64,000 bases of DNA, taken from Paenalcaligenes hermetiae (lineage in GTDB: Bacteria > Pseudomonadota > Gammaproteobacteria > Burkholderiales > Burkholderiaceae_B). Shown here piece by piece: positions 8,784 to 18,079 of this stretch. The DNA is taken from positions 62,001-126,000 of the forward strand of contig NZ_BAABKD010000007.1 in the NCBI RefSeq assembly GCF_039543645.1. The letters run 5' to 3'. The notes beneath the pieces are model-generated. The model saw only the letters and a program-made list of their open reading frames with translations. It made no database searches and was not told where the DNA came from. Made by a program: the position numbers and the translations under genes. Positions within the stretch are counted from its first letter, which is position 1. Every line of letters starts with the position of its first letter.

Positions 8784-10040
8784 ATGTCTTATCAGCATAT
8801 TAAAGTCCCTGCACAGGGCGAAAAAATTACGGTAAATGCCGATTTCTCTTTAAACGTACCCAATCAGCCTATCATTCCTTACATCGAGGGTGATGGTACC
8901 GGTGTTGATATTTCCCCCGTTATGATCAAGGTCGTGGATGCGGCTGTCGAAAAAGCATACGGTGGCGAAAAGAAAATCCACTGGATGGAAGTCTATGCGG
9001 GTGAAAAATCCACGCAGGTGTATGGTCCTGATGTTTGGTTACCCGAAGAAACCCTCGACGCCGTTAAAGACTACGTTGTGTCCATCAAAGGCCCGTTGAC
9101 CACTCCCGTAGGTGGCGGTATTCGCTCTTTAAACGTGGCTTTACGTCAGCAGCTTGACCTGTACGTATGTCTACGCCCCGTGCGTTACTTTGCTGGTGTA
9201 CCTTCCCCCGTTAAGGAGCCAGAAAAAACCAACATGGTGATCTTCCGCGAAAACTCTGAAGACATCTATGCAGGTATTGAATTCGAAGCCGAGTCAGCGA
9301 ACGCTAAAAAACTGATCGAGTTTTTGCAAAATGAACTCGGTGTAAATAAAATCCGCTTCCCCAACACTTCTGGTATTGGTGTTAAACCCGTATCCAAAGA
9401 GGGAACGCAGCGTTTGGTGCGCAAAGCCATTCAGTACGCTATTGATAATGATCGTTCCTCTGTGACGCTCGTTCACAAAGGCAACATCATGAAATTCACC
9501 GAAGGCGGTTTCCGCGATTGGGGCTACGAGCTAGCGATGAGCGAGTTCGGCGCAGAGCTGATCGATGGCGGCCCATGGTGCAAATTCAAAAACCCTAAAA
9601 CAGGTAAAGACATTGTTGTTAAAGACTCCATTGCGGATGCGTTCTTACAGCAGATCTTGTTACGTCCCGCTGAATATGATGTGATCGCGACGCTGAACCT
9701 AAACGGTGATTACATTTCTGACGCATTAGCGGCTCAAGTTGGTGGTATTGGTATTGCTCCTGGCGCTAACTTATCCGATTCGGTTGCCATGTTCGAAGCC
9801 ACCCACGGTACAGCACCTAAGTACGCTGGCAAAGACTATGTAAACCCAGGTTCTTTGATCTTATCGGCCGAAATGATGCTACGTCATATGGGCTGGACAG
9901 AAGCCGCTGATTTGATCATCAGCAGCATGGAAAAAGCCATTCAGTCCAAAAAAGTCACCTATGACTTTGCCCGACTCATGGAAGGCGCGACTCAGGTTTC
10001 CTGCTCTGATTTTGGTAATGTCATGATCGAAAACATGTAA
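8784..10040 (+). CDS. icd: Isocitrate dehydrogenase, NADP-dependent (homodimeric type)
   Basis: TCA-cycle enzyme that oxidises isocitrate to 2-oxoglutarate and CO2 with NADP+. The 418 residues match the E. coli Icd type (416). The IRSLNVALRQ segment contains the substrate-binding Ser that AceK kinase phosphorylates in enterobacteria, and the C-terminal EATHGTAPKYAGKD is the dinucleotide-binding region. The start is preceded by TTGGAG. The gene stands alone between a leader with a palindrome and hairpin and an intrinsic terminator. The palindrome it shares with nuoA suggests joint control with Complex I. Confidence 0.98.
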   Translation: MSYQHIKVPAQGEKITVNADFSLNVPNQPIIPYIEGDGTGVDISPVMIKVVDAAVEKAYGGEKKIHWMEVYAGEKSTQVYGPDVWLPEETLDAVKDYVVSIKGPLTTPVGGGIRSLNVALRQQLDLYVCLRPVRYFAGVPSPVKEPEKTNMVIFRENSEDIYAGIEFEAESANAKKLIEFLQNELGVNKIRFPNTSGIGVKPVSKEGTQRLVRKAIQYAIDNDRSSVTLVHKGNIMKFTEGGFRDWGYELAMSEFGAELIDGGPWCKFKNPKTGKDIVVKDSIADAFLQQILLRPAEYDVIATLNLNGDYISDALAAQVGGIGIAPGANLSDSVAMFEATHGTAPKYAGKDYVNPGSLILSAEMMLRHMGWTEAADLIISSMEKAIQSKKVTYDFARLMEGATQVSCSDFGNVMIENM

Positions 10041-10070
10041 ATCTGTTTTTGGTAGCCTGATTGTTATGCT

Positions 10071-10105
10071 AAACCCGTATCACCGATGGTGGTACGGGTT
10101 TTTTT
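10071..10105 (+). terminator. Intrinsic terminator after icd
   Basis: Near-perfect 14-bp stem (AAACCCGTA...TACGGGTTT outer part, CACC/GGTG inner part), 3-base loop GAT, followed by T residues on the plus strand. Confidence 0.92.
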
Positions 10106-10146
10106 GGTTTAGGTCTTGGCTAGTAGCGATAACCCAATATCTAAAT

Positions 10147-10177
10147 AAAAAAACGGCCATAACAAACGTTATGACCG
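10147..10177 (-). terminator. Intrinsic terminator of the CoA-transferase gene
   Basis: On the minus strand, CGGTCATAAC pairs with GTTATGGCCG (one mismatch, loop GTTT) and is followed by seven T (plus-strand A-run 10147-10153). It lies 33 bases past the stop of the CoA-transferase gene. Confidence 0.85.
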
Positions 10178-10209
10178 CAAAGGAGACGACAGGTAAATAG
10201 TGTATAGGT

Positions 10210-11721
10210 TTATGCTTTAGCTGTTTCTTGTTGGTGCATACTGCCGTGCTCTTCAAAGCGTAAGTGCCATGATAAGGCCTCCTCTAGGAGGTGAGGTGTA
10301 TGACCGCCACGTTGGCAAGCGCGCTCAAAATAATCCTGAAGTGCGGCTTGGTAATCTGGGTGAACACAGTTTTGGATGACGAGCTCGGCTCGTTCGCGTG
10401 GGGCTAAACCACGTAAATCCGCCAAGCCCTGTTCGGTGACAAGAATATCCACATCGTGCTCGCAATGATCTACATGCGACACCATGGGGACTACACGACT
10501 AATCGCTCCCCCTTTAGCCAGGGATTTGGTCACAAAAATAGATAGGTGAGCATTGCGGGCAAAATCCCCTGAGCCACCAATCCCATTCATCATTTTGGTT
10601 CCGCTTACATGGGTGGAGTTGACATTGCCATAGAGATCAAACTCTAAGGCGGCATTGATAGCAATAATCCCCAAACGGCGTACGATTTCGGGGTGGTTGC
10701 TGATCTCTTGAGGACGCAGCACAATACGATCCCGATATTGATCAAGATGGCTGAAAAAATGCTGCATCATAGGAGCGGTTACGGTGATTGAGGATGCCGA
10801 AGCAAAGCGCAGCTGCCCAGATTCGAGTAAATGAAAAGCGCTGTCTTGTAGGACCTCGGAATACATGGTGAGATCTTTAAAATCAGACTCCACTAGCCCC
10901 TGAGTGACGGCGTTGGCGATGCTACCTATGCCGACCTGTAGCGGGAGGAGAGAGTGATCTAGACGCCCTTCAGCGACTTCGTTTTCTAAGAAGCGCACAA
11001 TGTGTTGAGCAATAGATTGCGTTTCGGAGTCGGGAGGAGTTGCAGTAGAAGGGCTGTCTAGGGTATCGGTAAGCACAATAGCGACGATACGCTCGGGGTC
11101 AACTGCAATAGCGTTTGTACCTAAGCGTTGATTCACGCTGGTTAATGGGATGGGGGCACGACCAGGGCGTTTTTTAGGTAAGTAGACATCATGAAAGCCC
11201 TCGAGTTCGGCGGGCATAGCGGTGTTGAGTTCAACAATCACCTGCTTGGCTTGAGCAACAAAACTGGCTGAGTTGCCGACAGAAGTACTTGGCACTATGT
11301 GGCCGTCTTCGGTGATCGCAACGGCTTCAATTACAGCTACATCAATGGGCTTACCGGGCTCTGCACGTAAATGCTCGGCGAGCTCGGATAAATGCTGGTC
11401 ATAGAACAGTACTTTGCCTTGGTTAATCGCACGTCGCATGGTGGCATCGACCTGAAAGGGTGAGCGGCGAGCTAACACATTGGATTCTGCCATTAAACCA
11501 TCGCTGTTATTACCCAAGGAAGCACCGGTAAAAAGCGTTAGATTTAATGGGCCTTGTGTTGCCGCTTTGGCGGCCAGAGCGATAGGAATGGCTTTGCTGT
11601 CTCCGGCGCGGGTAAAACCACTCATACCGATTGTCATGCCTGCTTGGATAAACTGCACCGCTTGCTCAGCTGGCATGACTTTATTGTGCAAGCTCGATAA
11701 ACGAATACGTTGCTGCCACAT
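10210..11721 (-). CDS. Succinyl-CoA:acetate CoA-transferase / acetyl-CoA hydrolase family
   Basis: Class I CoA-transferase of the AarC/ScpC/Cat1 family, 503 residues. It most likely moves CoA from succinyl-CoA to acetate (or propionate), bypassing succinyl-CoA synthetase. The catalytic-Glu segment reads SEVLQDS and the CoA-binding loop GIGGSGDFARNA, as in AarC. The N-terminal GMSGFTRAGDSKA motif is also typical. It is transcribed divergently from a LysR gene 97 bases away that probably controls it, and it has its own terminator. The nearby ActP/Crb locus supports an acetate role. Propionate or another short acid is possible. Confidence 0.88.
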   Translation of the reverse strand: MWQQRIRLSSLHNKVMPAEQAVQFIQAGMTIGMSGFTRAGDSKAIPIALAAKAATQGPLNLTLFTGASLGNNSDGLMAESNVLARRSPFQVDATMRRAINQGKVLFYDQHLSELAEHLRAEPGKPIDVAVIEAVAITEDGHIVPSTSVGNSASFVAQAKQVIVELNTAMPAELEGFHDVYLPKKRPGRAPIPLTSVNQRLGTNAIAVDPERIVAIVLTDTLDSPSTATPPDSETQSIAQHIVRFLENEVAEGRLDHSLLPLQVGIGSIANAVTQGLVESDFKDLTMYSEVLQDSAFHLLESGQLRFASASSITVTAPMMQHFFSHLDQYRDRIVLRPQEISNHPEIVRRLGIIAINAALEFDLYGNVNSTHVSGTKMMNGIGGSGDFARNAHLSIFVTKSLAKGGAISRVVPMVSHVDHCEHDVDILVTEQGLADLRGLAPRERAELVIQNCVHPDYQAALQDYFERACQRGGHTPHLLEEALSWHLRFEEHGSMHQQETAKA

Positions 11722-11776
11722 AGATTGCTCCTATCATATGTTGTTTTTGTACTATGAGTTCAGCATAGCATTACAA

Positions 11777-11799
11777 ATATGACTAAAATCTTTGCATAT
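11777..11799. promoter_or_regulatory. Candidate LysR-type operator
   Basis: Interrupted inverted repeat ATATG (11777-11781) / CATAT (11795-11799) in the divergent gap between the CoA-transferase and LysR genes. A further CATATG lies at about 11736. LysR regulators bind dyads of this sort in such gaps, but the exact site is not proven. Confidence 0.3.
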
Positions 11800-11818
11800 C
11801 ATTCCTTTTGTCTATGCT

Positions 11819-12733
11819 ATGTTAAATGTGATTGCGTTGCGCTATTTTGTAGAAACGGTGCGCTTAAGTAGTTTTACCGCAGCTGCACAATCGCTAGGGG
11901 TTAGCCAGTCGACAGTCAGTAAAATGGTGAAAAACCTCGAGGATCAGATGGGAGAGCAGCTCATTATTCGTAATGGAAAACCCTTATTGCTAAGCGATAC
12001 TGGTCGAGTCCTTTATGAAAAAGGGGCAACGGTCATTGACGCGCTTTTGCATTTGGAAAAAGAGGTTCACGAGATCCAGGCATTGCGTAAAGGACGCGTT
12101 CATATCGGTATTCCCCCTATGATCAATCTGTTATTTACCGATGTGATGAAGCATTTTAGAGAGCAATATCCCAACATTGCGTTACATATTCAAGAGCAGC
12201 CTGGACCGGCGATTGAGCAGTTAGTGGCTAAAGATGAGCTGGATGTAGGTTTTAGTATTGCGCCGATTGACCAGTACTTACCTGTGGTTGGGCAGGCGGT
12301 GGCAAGTTATCCTGTTTATGCTATTTTCACGCCTGAATTGTTGCCACGCAGCAAAAGTGGGTTAAGCCTAGCTCAAGTCGCTAAAAAACCACTTTTATTA
12401 TTGAACGATGATTTTGGTTTGACGCGTTTATTGCGACAGCGTTTTGCAAAAGAACAATTACAGCCACGGATTTATGCACAAAGCAGCCAGTGGGACTGGT
12501 TAATTTCGATGGCGCAAGCTGGGTTGGGGGTGGCGCTATTACCAGAGCCGTTTTGTCAGCGTTTGCCTGAAACGCTAACTTATCGCTTGATTGAAGAGTC
12601 GGAACCATTATTTTGGCAGGTAGTGTTGTTATGGAATGGTCGTTATTTATCTCAAGCGGCACGGGCGTGGTTGGAGTGCTGTCAGGATTTGCTTGGAGGC
12701 ACGTGGCTAGAAGCAGAGGAAAGCGAGCTATAA
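11819..12733 (+). CDS. LysR family transcriptional regulator
   Basis: DNA-binding regulator of 304 residues. The N-terminal winged HTH (about 1-60) reads LRYFVETVRLSSFTAAA then LGVSQSTVSKMVKNLE, typical of LysR. A periplasmic-binding-like effector domain follows (about 90-295). The ATG at 11819 starts the standard MLNVIALRYF; a longer TTG start is possible but not needed. It lies divergent to the CoA-transferase gene, so control of that gene in response to a short organic acid or CoA ester is the natural inference. Confidence 0.9.
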   Translation: MLNVIALRYFVETVRLSSFTAAAQSLGVSQSTVSKMVKNLEDQMGEQLIIRNGKPLLLSDTGRVLYEKGATVIDALLHLEKEVHEIQALRKGRVHIGIPPMINLLFTDVMKHFREQYPNIALHIQEQPGPAIEQLVAKDELDVGFSIAPIDQYLPVVGQAVASYPVYAIFTPELLPRSKSGLSLAQVAKKPLLLLNDDFGLTRLLRQRFAKEQLQPRIYAQSSQWDWLISMAQAGLGVALLPEPFCQRLPETLTYRLIEESEPLFWQVVLLWNGRYLSQAARAWLECCQDLLGGTWLEAEESEL

Positions 12734-12754
12734 ATAGGCGCACCGCCCATACAT

Positions 12755-12787
12755 AAAAAAACCCCAAGCATGTATTAAGGCTTGGGG
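12755..12787 (-). terminator. Intrinsic terminator of the sat-like gene
   Basis: Stem CCCCAAGC (12762-12769) / GCTTGGGG (12780-12787), 10-base loop. On the minus strand it is followed by seven T (plus-strand A-run 12755-12761). It ends the minus-strand sat-like transcript and may also stop the convergent LysR transcript. Confidence 0.88.
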
Positions 12788-12810
12788 GTAAGGGATGATG
12801 GATAAAATGA

Positions 12811-14520
12811 TCAGTCGTTATCAGCGCCACGATAACGCTTATAAGGCAGAATATTCCAGGTGCGCTCTTGCAACCCCTCGGGACATAAGGAGGGGGGGAT
12901 TTCCTCGAGCAGCTTTTTGGCTACAGCAAGCTCGCGCTCGACTTCGGCGCGGTCTTGGTACATGAACTCGTCCGAGGCGGACTCTGGAGCTTGTTTCAGC
13001 TTTTCTTCTAGGTCGCTAATGATACGCTCTTGCTGAGCGCGCATGGCCTGACGTGCGTCTTCCTGCCAAGTGGGTTGTAGATTACGGTTATGGTCGAGAA
13101 GCGCATTGTATTCGCTATAAACATCCGCATAGATGTCTGTTGCATGGTTACGTGCATCTAAGGTAGCGGCTTCTAGGTCGCGCACGTTAAGGGTAGATGG
13201 ATCCAGTGGTTGCGGACGTTTTGTACCACCTAAACGCGTGTAGTTAACGTAGAAGGGGTACATGCTTTGGATGACTTTGGCGACAGGTAATGTGCCCTCA
13301 GCATTTTCATCCACGCCTTTAGGTTGTACCCCTTGGATACCGGCTAACGCGGACTCTGGGCGTACGACCTCTTTGGGGGGGATAATGCCATGGCGCAGCA
13401 TTTCGCGTATGCCTGTGCCAGAGATATTTAAGCGATAGCGTTCGTCATGCGAGCAGGTCTGGGTGGTGGCATGCGAAGCGCAACGAGCACAGTAGAACAC
13501 CTCGTGAAAGAGACGGACATCGATACCGAGTTCTTCGGGGGTAAACTGGTCAAAAATACTATGGCTAGCGTATTTATCGTAATAACTACCGATACCAGCG
13601 TGGTCTCGCCCGATAAGAGCATGAGTACACCCATAGTTTTTCATGATGAGGGCATGCAGTACGGTTTCGCGCGGGCCCGCAAAAATATAGGTAACACGCA
13701 AGGGCGATAAAATGGAGCGGTTTTTTGGATAATACGTATCGAGCACGTTCCGATAAGCGAGCATGCGGTATTCGTGGCGTACGTATTCGCGCTTAGCCAT
13801 TTCGACAAGGGGTTGTAAAAATAAGCCGTCTACTTCTTCGAGGGCATTACGGTGAATATATTCGTGACCGCGGTGTAAAGGGTTCGCCCCCGTAATAAAA
13901 CCAGCAACCGAGTTGAATTTTAATTCCTCGTAAAACAAATGCCAGGTGTCTTTGGGCTCGCGGCGTAGTTTTTCAAAAGGCCCCCAATCCACGCGGTTAA
14001 GTAAATGTAAGGTACCGCCTAAAGACGTATCCCCCATGCGGCGATAGATGGAGTCGACACCAGGGTGGTTGCGATCAGTGGTGCCAAATAGGTTTTGTGC
14101 CCGATGCGCCTTGTCATAGGCAAAAATATCTTCAATATCTAAGATGGCAACGGGTTCATTATTAGCATCCGTAAGGGCAACCTGATCCCCAATTTTTAAG
14201 GACTTGATCGTTTCTGCGTTCTTGTCCCCAATGGGGGCGAAGCTCAGGGGTACGGGCCAAATGGTTCCGTTACTGAGGCGCCCGTCTTTAAGTACCGATA
14301 AATAATCGGCCTCGCTCATAAAGCCTTTGTTAGGCGAAAGCACCCCAGTGGTGATCATTTCGATGGTGATGATGGCCTCGAGGTCCACGCGAATCGAGGG
14401 CAACTGGCGAGCGCGTTCGATTTCAGCTTGGCGTAGGTGTTCAGGTACGACCTGATTGACCAATGTGCCCCCATGGGGTTGTTGGGGGTATTGATCGAAA
14501 CGTAATTGTGTTGACTCCAT
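12811..14520 (-). CDS. sat: ATP-sulfurylase-like nucleotidyltransferase with atypical active-site loop and C-terminal extension
   Basis: Homologue of the single-chain sulfate adenylyltransferase Sat (ATP + sulfate to APS + PPi). Conserved signatures are the PUA-like N domain, H216-R-G-H219, GRDHAGIG (near 304-311), a zinc-type C344xxC347...C356 cluster and SGTGIREMLRHG. The loop before HxGH reads TGANP (210-214), where Sat enzymes have QTRNP, so the Gln, Thr and Arg that contact sulfate and ATP are absent. The usual MRYAGPRE is TYIFAGPRE. The protein is 569 residues against about 390-400. The extra C-terminal part (from about 395) is charged, with a likely coiled coil near 485-545. GGAGG precedes the ATG. 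It lies alone between LysR and crbS, with no cysC, cysH or apr gene nearby. True Sat activity is uncertain. Confidence 0.8.
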   Translation of the reverse strand: MESTQLRFDQYPQQPHGGTLVNQVVPEHLRQAEIERARQLPSIRVDLEAIITIEMITTGVLSPNKGFMSEADYLSVLKDGRLSNGTIWPVPLSFAPIGDKNAETIKSLKIGDQVALTDANNEPVAILDIEDIFAYDKAHRAQNLFGTTDRNHPGVDSIYRRMGDTSLGGTLHLLNRVDWGPFEKLRREPKDTWHLFYEELKFNSVAGFITGANPLHRGHEYIHRNALEEVDGLFLQPLVEMAKREYVRHEYRMLAYRNVLDTYYPKNRSILSPLRVTYIFAGPRETVLHALIMKNYGCTHALIGRDHAGIGSYYDKYASHSIFDQFTPEELGIDVRLFHEVFYCARCASHATTQTCSHDERYRLNISGTGIREMLRHGIIPPKEVVRPESALAGIQGVQPKGVDENAEGTLPVAKVIQSMYPFYVNYTRLGGTKRPQPLDPSTLNVRDLEAATLDARNHATDIYADVYSEYNALLDHNRNLQPTWQEDARQAMRAQQERIISDLEEKLKQAPESASDEFMYQDRAEVERELAVAKKLLEEIPPSLCPEGLQERTWNILPYKRYRGADND

Positions 14521-14647
14521 AGATCCTCCGTATTTTTTGGTCGTGATGTCTAAGCGTTTTTAATAGTAGCGACCGTTGCTTATTGATCTTAATATAACTA
14601 GAAAAAGCCCCTAAAGTCATTAGGCTATACCAAAGTAGGAGATATGT

Positions 14648-17600
14648 ATGTTGCCCGCTTGGGTCATTCTTGCCTCTTTTCTCTATGCTGCTATTTTGTT
14701 TGCGATTGCGTGGGTAGGGGATCGGCACCCTTTATATACTCAGCGTCCTTGGCTGCGCCCTACGGTTTATAGCTTAGCGTTAGCGGTCTATTGTTCATCA
14801 TGGACTTTTTATGGGGCGGTTGGTTCGGCAGTTCGCTATGGCTGGGGCTATTTGCCTATTTATCTAGGCCCTTTTTTGATGTTGATGTTTGGGTGGCGCT
14901 TAATTGAGCGGCTCGCTTTGGTGGCGCAGTCCCAAAATACGGTATCGATAGCTGACTTTATGGCTAGCCGTTATGGGCGATCGCAGCGTCTGGCAGGCTT
15001 AGTGGCATTAATTGCTGTGATTGCTGGTGTGCCCTATTTGGCTTTGCAGTATAAAGCGGTGACCTTGAGCTTAACGGTGTTAACAGGGAAGGAAATTCAA
15101 GCGACTATTTTTGGTGACCCCGCCTTATATGTGGCGATCATCATGGCGCTGTTTTCTATCCTGTTTGGAACACGGCAGGTAGATGCTACGGAGCATCGGC
15201 CAGGGTTGATGTTAGCCGTAGCATTTGAGTCGCTAGTTAAGCTTATTGCATTGATTGCGGTTGGTTTTTTTGCTTTGATTTGGGCTAATAAAAATCAGCT
15301 CGATGTGTATGGGGCGGTACAAACTTTGGTTGAACAAGCCCCACCAGTTGGGTTTTTAGGACAAACGCTATTGGCTTTTGCGGCCATTATTTGTTTGCCC
15401 CGCCAGTTTCATGTTGCGATCGTGGAATGTGGGGATGTGGTGGATGTGCGCCGCGCTCGATGGTTATTTGGTTTTTATTTGGTGATTGTTAGCCTAATGG
15501 TGTTACCCATTGCGGCGGTAGGGGTACATTTATTTGGTGATAAGGCCGGTGTACCCGCAGACAGTTTTGTGTTGGCTTTGCCGCTATCGCAAAACCAAAT
15601 GACTTTAGCGCTTGCGGCGTATATTGGTGGCTTTTCTGCGGCAACGGGTATGGTGATTGTGACCAGTGTGGCTCTATCGACCATGGTCAGTAATGATTTA
15701 ATCATGCCATTATTATTACGACGTGGGTGGGCGCAGCAGCCACAAGGCGATATGTCCGCGACCGTATTGTGGATTCGACGTTTTGCTATTTTAGTAGTGG
15801 CTGCCGCTGCATATGGTTATTACTTTGGTAGTGGTAGCGATACTGCTCTGTCCGCTTACGGTTTAATGGCTTTTGCAGCGGTGGCGCAGTTTGCTCCTGG
15901 GCTTATTGGTGGGTTGTACTGGCAGGGGGCAAGTCGTCAAGGCGTAGAAGTTGGCTTGGTGCTGGGCTTTGCTGTGTGGACGTATACCTTGATGCTGCCG
16001 GCGTTAACAGAGTCGGGTTGGTTTGCTTCCGATTGGCTACAACATGGTTTATTCGGCATGTTGTGGCTAAAGCCGTATCAGCTGTTTGGTTTAACTGGGT
16101 GGGACCCTTTAACTCACGGCACTTTCTGGTCTTTACTACTTAATACCTCAGCATTTCTGCTCGTGTCTTTGTATAAGCGTCCGGGGCTAGGAGACCGATT
16201 ACGTGTTGAGCCGTTTTTGGACCCTTATGCACAGCGCCGTCGTTTGGCTGCTTCTGCCTGGAATGGTGAGATTTTTGTTCAAGACTTATTGGCGTTAGCG
16301 GGGCGCTTAGTAGGAGAGAAAAAAGCACAATGGGATTTTGATAAAGAGGCCCATCGACGTGGACAGGCGTTGCATCAAGACTTACGCGCTGATAGTGAGT
16401 GGATTCAATTTACAGAGCTGATGTTGGCGGCAGCGATTGGGGCGGCTTCTGCGCGTTTAGTATTAACGAGCGCATTACGTGGTACTGGCATGGAGATTAC
16501 AGCAATTGTCTCGATTTTAGATGAGGCAGGGCAAGAGCTACGTTTTAATCGCGATATTTTATTAGCGACTTTAGAAAACCTGGATCAGGGTGTGAGCGTT
16601 GTAGATGCGGATATGTGTTTAGTGGCTTGGAATCAACGCTATCAACAGCTTTTTGATTATCCTGCTGGTATGTTGTATGTAGGGCGTCCGGTCGCTGATT
16701 TAATTCGCTTTAATGCCAAGCGGGGGAAAATTCAACATCGCAACGAGCAGGATATTGAGCATGCGGTGAGCCGGCGTATTGCTTTTATGCGTGCGGGTAC
16801 GTCTCATGTTTTTCAGCGTACATTAAATAATAAGCAGGTTATTGAGCTGCGCGGCCGCCCTTTGCCGGGTGGGGGCTATGTGACGAGCTATACGGACGTT
16901 ACAGAATATAAACGTGTAGAACGAGAGCTTTTAGAAATTAATGAAAATTTAGAGCAGCGTGTTCAGGCGCGTACGCAAGAAGCGGAGTTGGCACAGCTGT
17001 CACGCACGCATTTTTTGACGGCCGTCAGTCATGATGTATTGCAGCCAATTAACGCGGCGCGCTTATTTGCTTCTGCCTTGTATGGGAGCAAAGACCCGAC
17101 AGAAATGCAGCATTTGGCCGAGCGAGTCGATGCGTCTTTGCGTGCTGCCGAGGAGCTATTAGATGGGCTGCTGGACATTTCCCAGTTGGATGCAGGGGCA
17201 TTAAAACCAGAAATTACTGTATTTGATGCGCAAGAGCTTTTGCAAGACTTGTTAGAGCAGTACGCACCGCTTGCACAACGACGCCAATTACGACTACGCA
17301 TGTATATGCGCCCCGTTTATGTACGTAGTGATCATCGCCTTTTACGACGCGTTCTTCAAAATTTTATGGCGAATGCTCTACGTTATACCCGGCAGGGGCG
17401 CATTATTCTTGCCGGTCGAGTCCGAGGCGATCAAGTCGAATTTCAAGTATGGGATAGCGGCCAAGGGATTCCACCACATCATCTTGAACAAATATATGCC
17501 GAGTTTCATCGTTATGAACAAAGTTTTGATTGGGGCGAGCGGGGTTTGGGGCTTGGCTTATCCATTTGTCAGCGTATCGCGGCTTTATTAGGGCATGCGT

Positions 17601-18079
17601 TGCGAGCCCAGTCTACGGTAGGTAAAGGCAGTATGTTTAGTATTCAAGTTCCTCTCGCTCAAAAAAATGAGCCCACTCCCGTGAGTGCTTTAGCTAAGCA
17701 AAACTTACAGCTTCCTTTAGCTGGTTTACGCGTGTTGTGCCTGGATAATGATGTGGAGATTTTAATGGGTATGCAGGCATTATTGTCGCAATGGGGGGTA
17801 GAGGTTATCACGGCGATCACAATTGATGAGGCCTTAACCAAGATGGATTTGGATCCTCAGGTGCTTTTGGTGGATTTTCATTTGCATGATCGGCTAGATG
17901 GCTTGGATGCATTGGATGCTTTACGAGAAAATGCGCGTCATTTGCATGGTGCGTTACTGACCGCGGATGGCAGTGATGAGTTAAAACAACGTGCCCGCCA
18001 GCGTGGGTATTTGGTATTAACCAAGCCAGTTAAGCCGGCCTCGTTGCGGTCTTTTTTGGCAGCCCATTATCGTAGTTAA
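14648..18079 (+). CDS. crbS: CrbS-type hybrid sensor kinase with sodium:solute symporter domain
   Basis: Inner-membrane protein of 1143 residues. An N-terminal SSS-family symporter domain (about 1-510, some 13 helices) is followed by a linker, a PAS-type segment (about 630-760), a histidine kinase core with phospho-acceptor His795 in VSHDVLQP, an HATPase with GLGLGLSIC, and a C-terminal receiver with Asp1076 in LLVDFHLHD. This is the architecture of CrbS/MxtR, which with the LuxR-type regulator CrbR/ErdR controls acetate genes such as acs and actP. AGGAG precedes the ATG. It converges on the regulator gene, the two stops overlapping by 4 bases, and actP follows, which supports the assignment. 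CbrA-like sensing of other solutes is the alternative. Confidence 0.88.
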   Translation: MLPAWVILASFLYAAILFAIAWVGDRHPLYTQRPWLRPTVYSLALAVYCSSWTFYGAVGSAVRYGWGYLPIYLGPFLMLMFGWRLIERLALVAQSQNTVSIADFMASRYGRSQRLAGLVALIAVIAGVPYLALQYKAVTLSLTVLTGKEIQATIFGDPALYVAIIMALFSILFGTRQVDATEHRPGLMLAVAFESLVKLIALIAVGFFALIWANKNQLDVYGAVQTLVEQAPPVGFLGQTLLAFAAIICLPRQFHVAIVECGDVVDVRRARWLFGFYLVIVSLMVLPIAAVGVHLFGDKAGVPADSFVLALPLSQNQMTLALAAYIGGFSAATGMVIVTSVALSTMVSNDLIMPLLLRRGWAQQPQGDMSATVLWIRRFAILVVAAAAYGYYFGSGSDTALSAYGLMAFAAVAQFAPGLIGGLYWQGASRQGVEVGLVLGFAVWTYTLMLPALTESGWFASDWLQHGLFGMLWLKPYQLFGLTGWDPLTHGTFWSLLLNTSAFLLVSLYKRPGLGDRLRVEPFLDPYAQRRRLAASAWNGEIFVQDLLALAGRLVGEKKAQWDFDKEAHRRGQALHQDLRADSEWIQFTELMLAAAIGAASARLVLTSALRGTGMEITAIVSILDEAGQELRFNRDILLATLENLDQGVSVVDADMCLVAWNQRYQQLFDYPAGMLYVGRPVADLIRFNAKRGKIQHRNEQDIEHAVSRRIAFMRAGTSHVFQRTLNNKQVIELRGRPLPGGGYVTSYTDVTEYKRVERELLEINENLEQRVQARTQEAELAQLSRTHFLTAVSHDVLQPINAARLFASALYGSKDPTEMQHLAERVDASLRAAEELLDGLLDISQLDAGALKPEITVFDAQELLQDLLEQYAPLAQRRQLRLRMYMRPVYVRSDHRLLRRVLQNFMANALRYTRQGRIILAGRVRGDQVEFQVWDSGQGIPPHHLEQIYAEFHRYEQSFDWGERGLGLGLSICQRIAALLGHALRAQSTVGKGSMFSIQVPLAQKNEPTPVSALAKQNLQLPLAGLRVLCLDNDVEILMGMQALLSQWGVEVITAITIDEALTKMDLDPQVLLVDFHLHDRLDGLDALDALRENARHLHGALLTADGSDELKQRARQRGYLVLTKPVKPASLRSFLAAHYRS

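Noticed and set aside
12381..12830. Minus-strand frame of 149 codons over the lysR end
   Set aside because: Antisense shadow of a conserved LysR gene, crossing the sat terminator; no ribosome site or domain.
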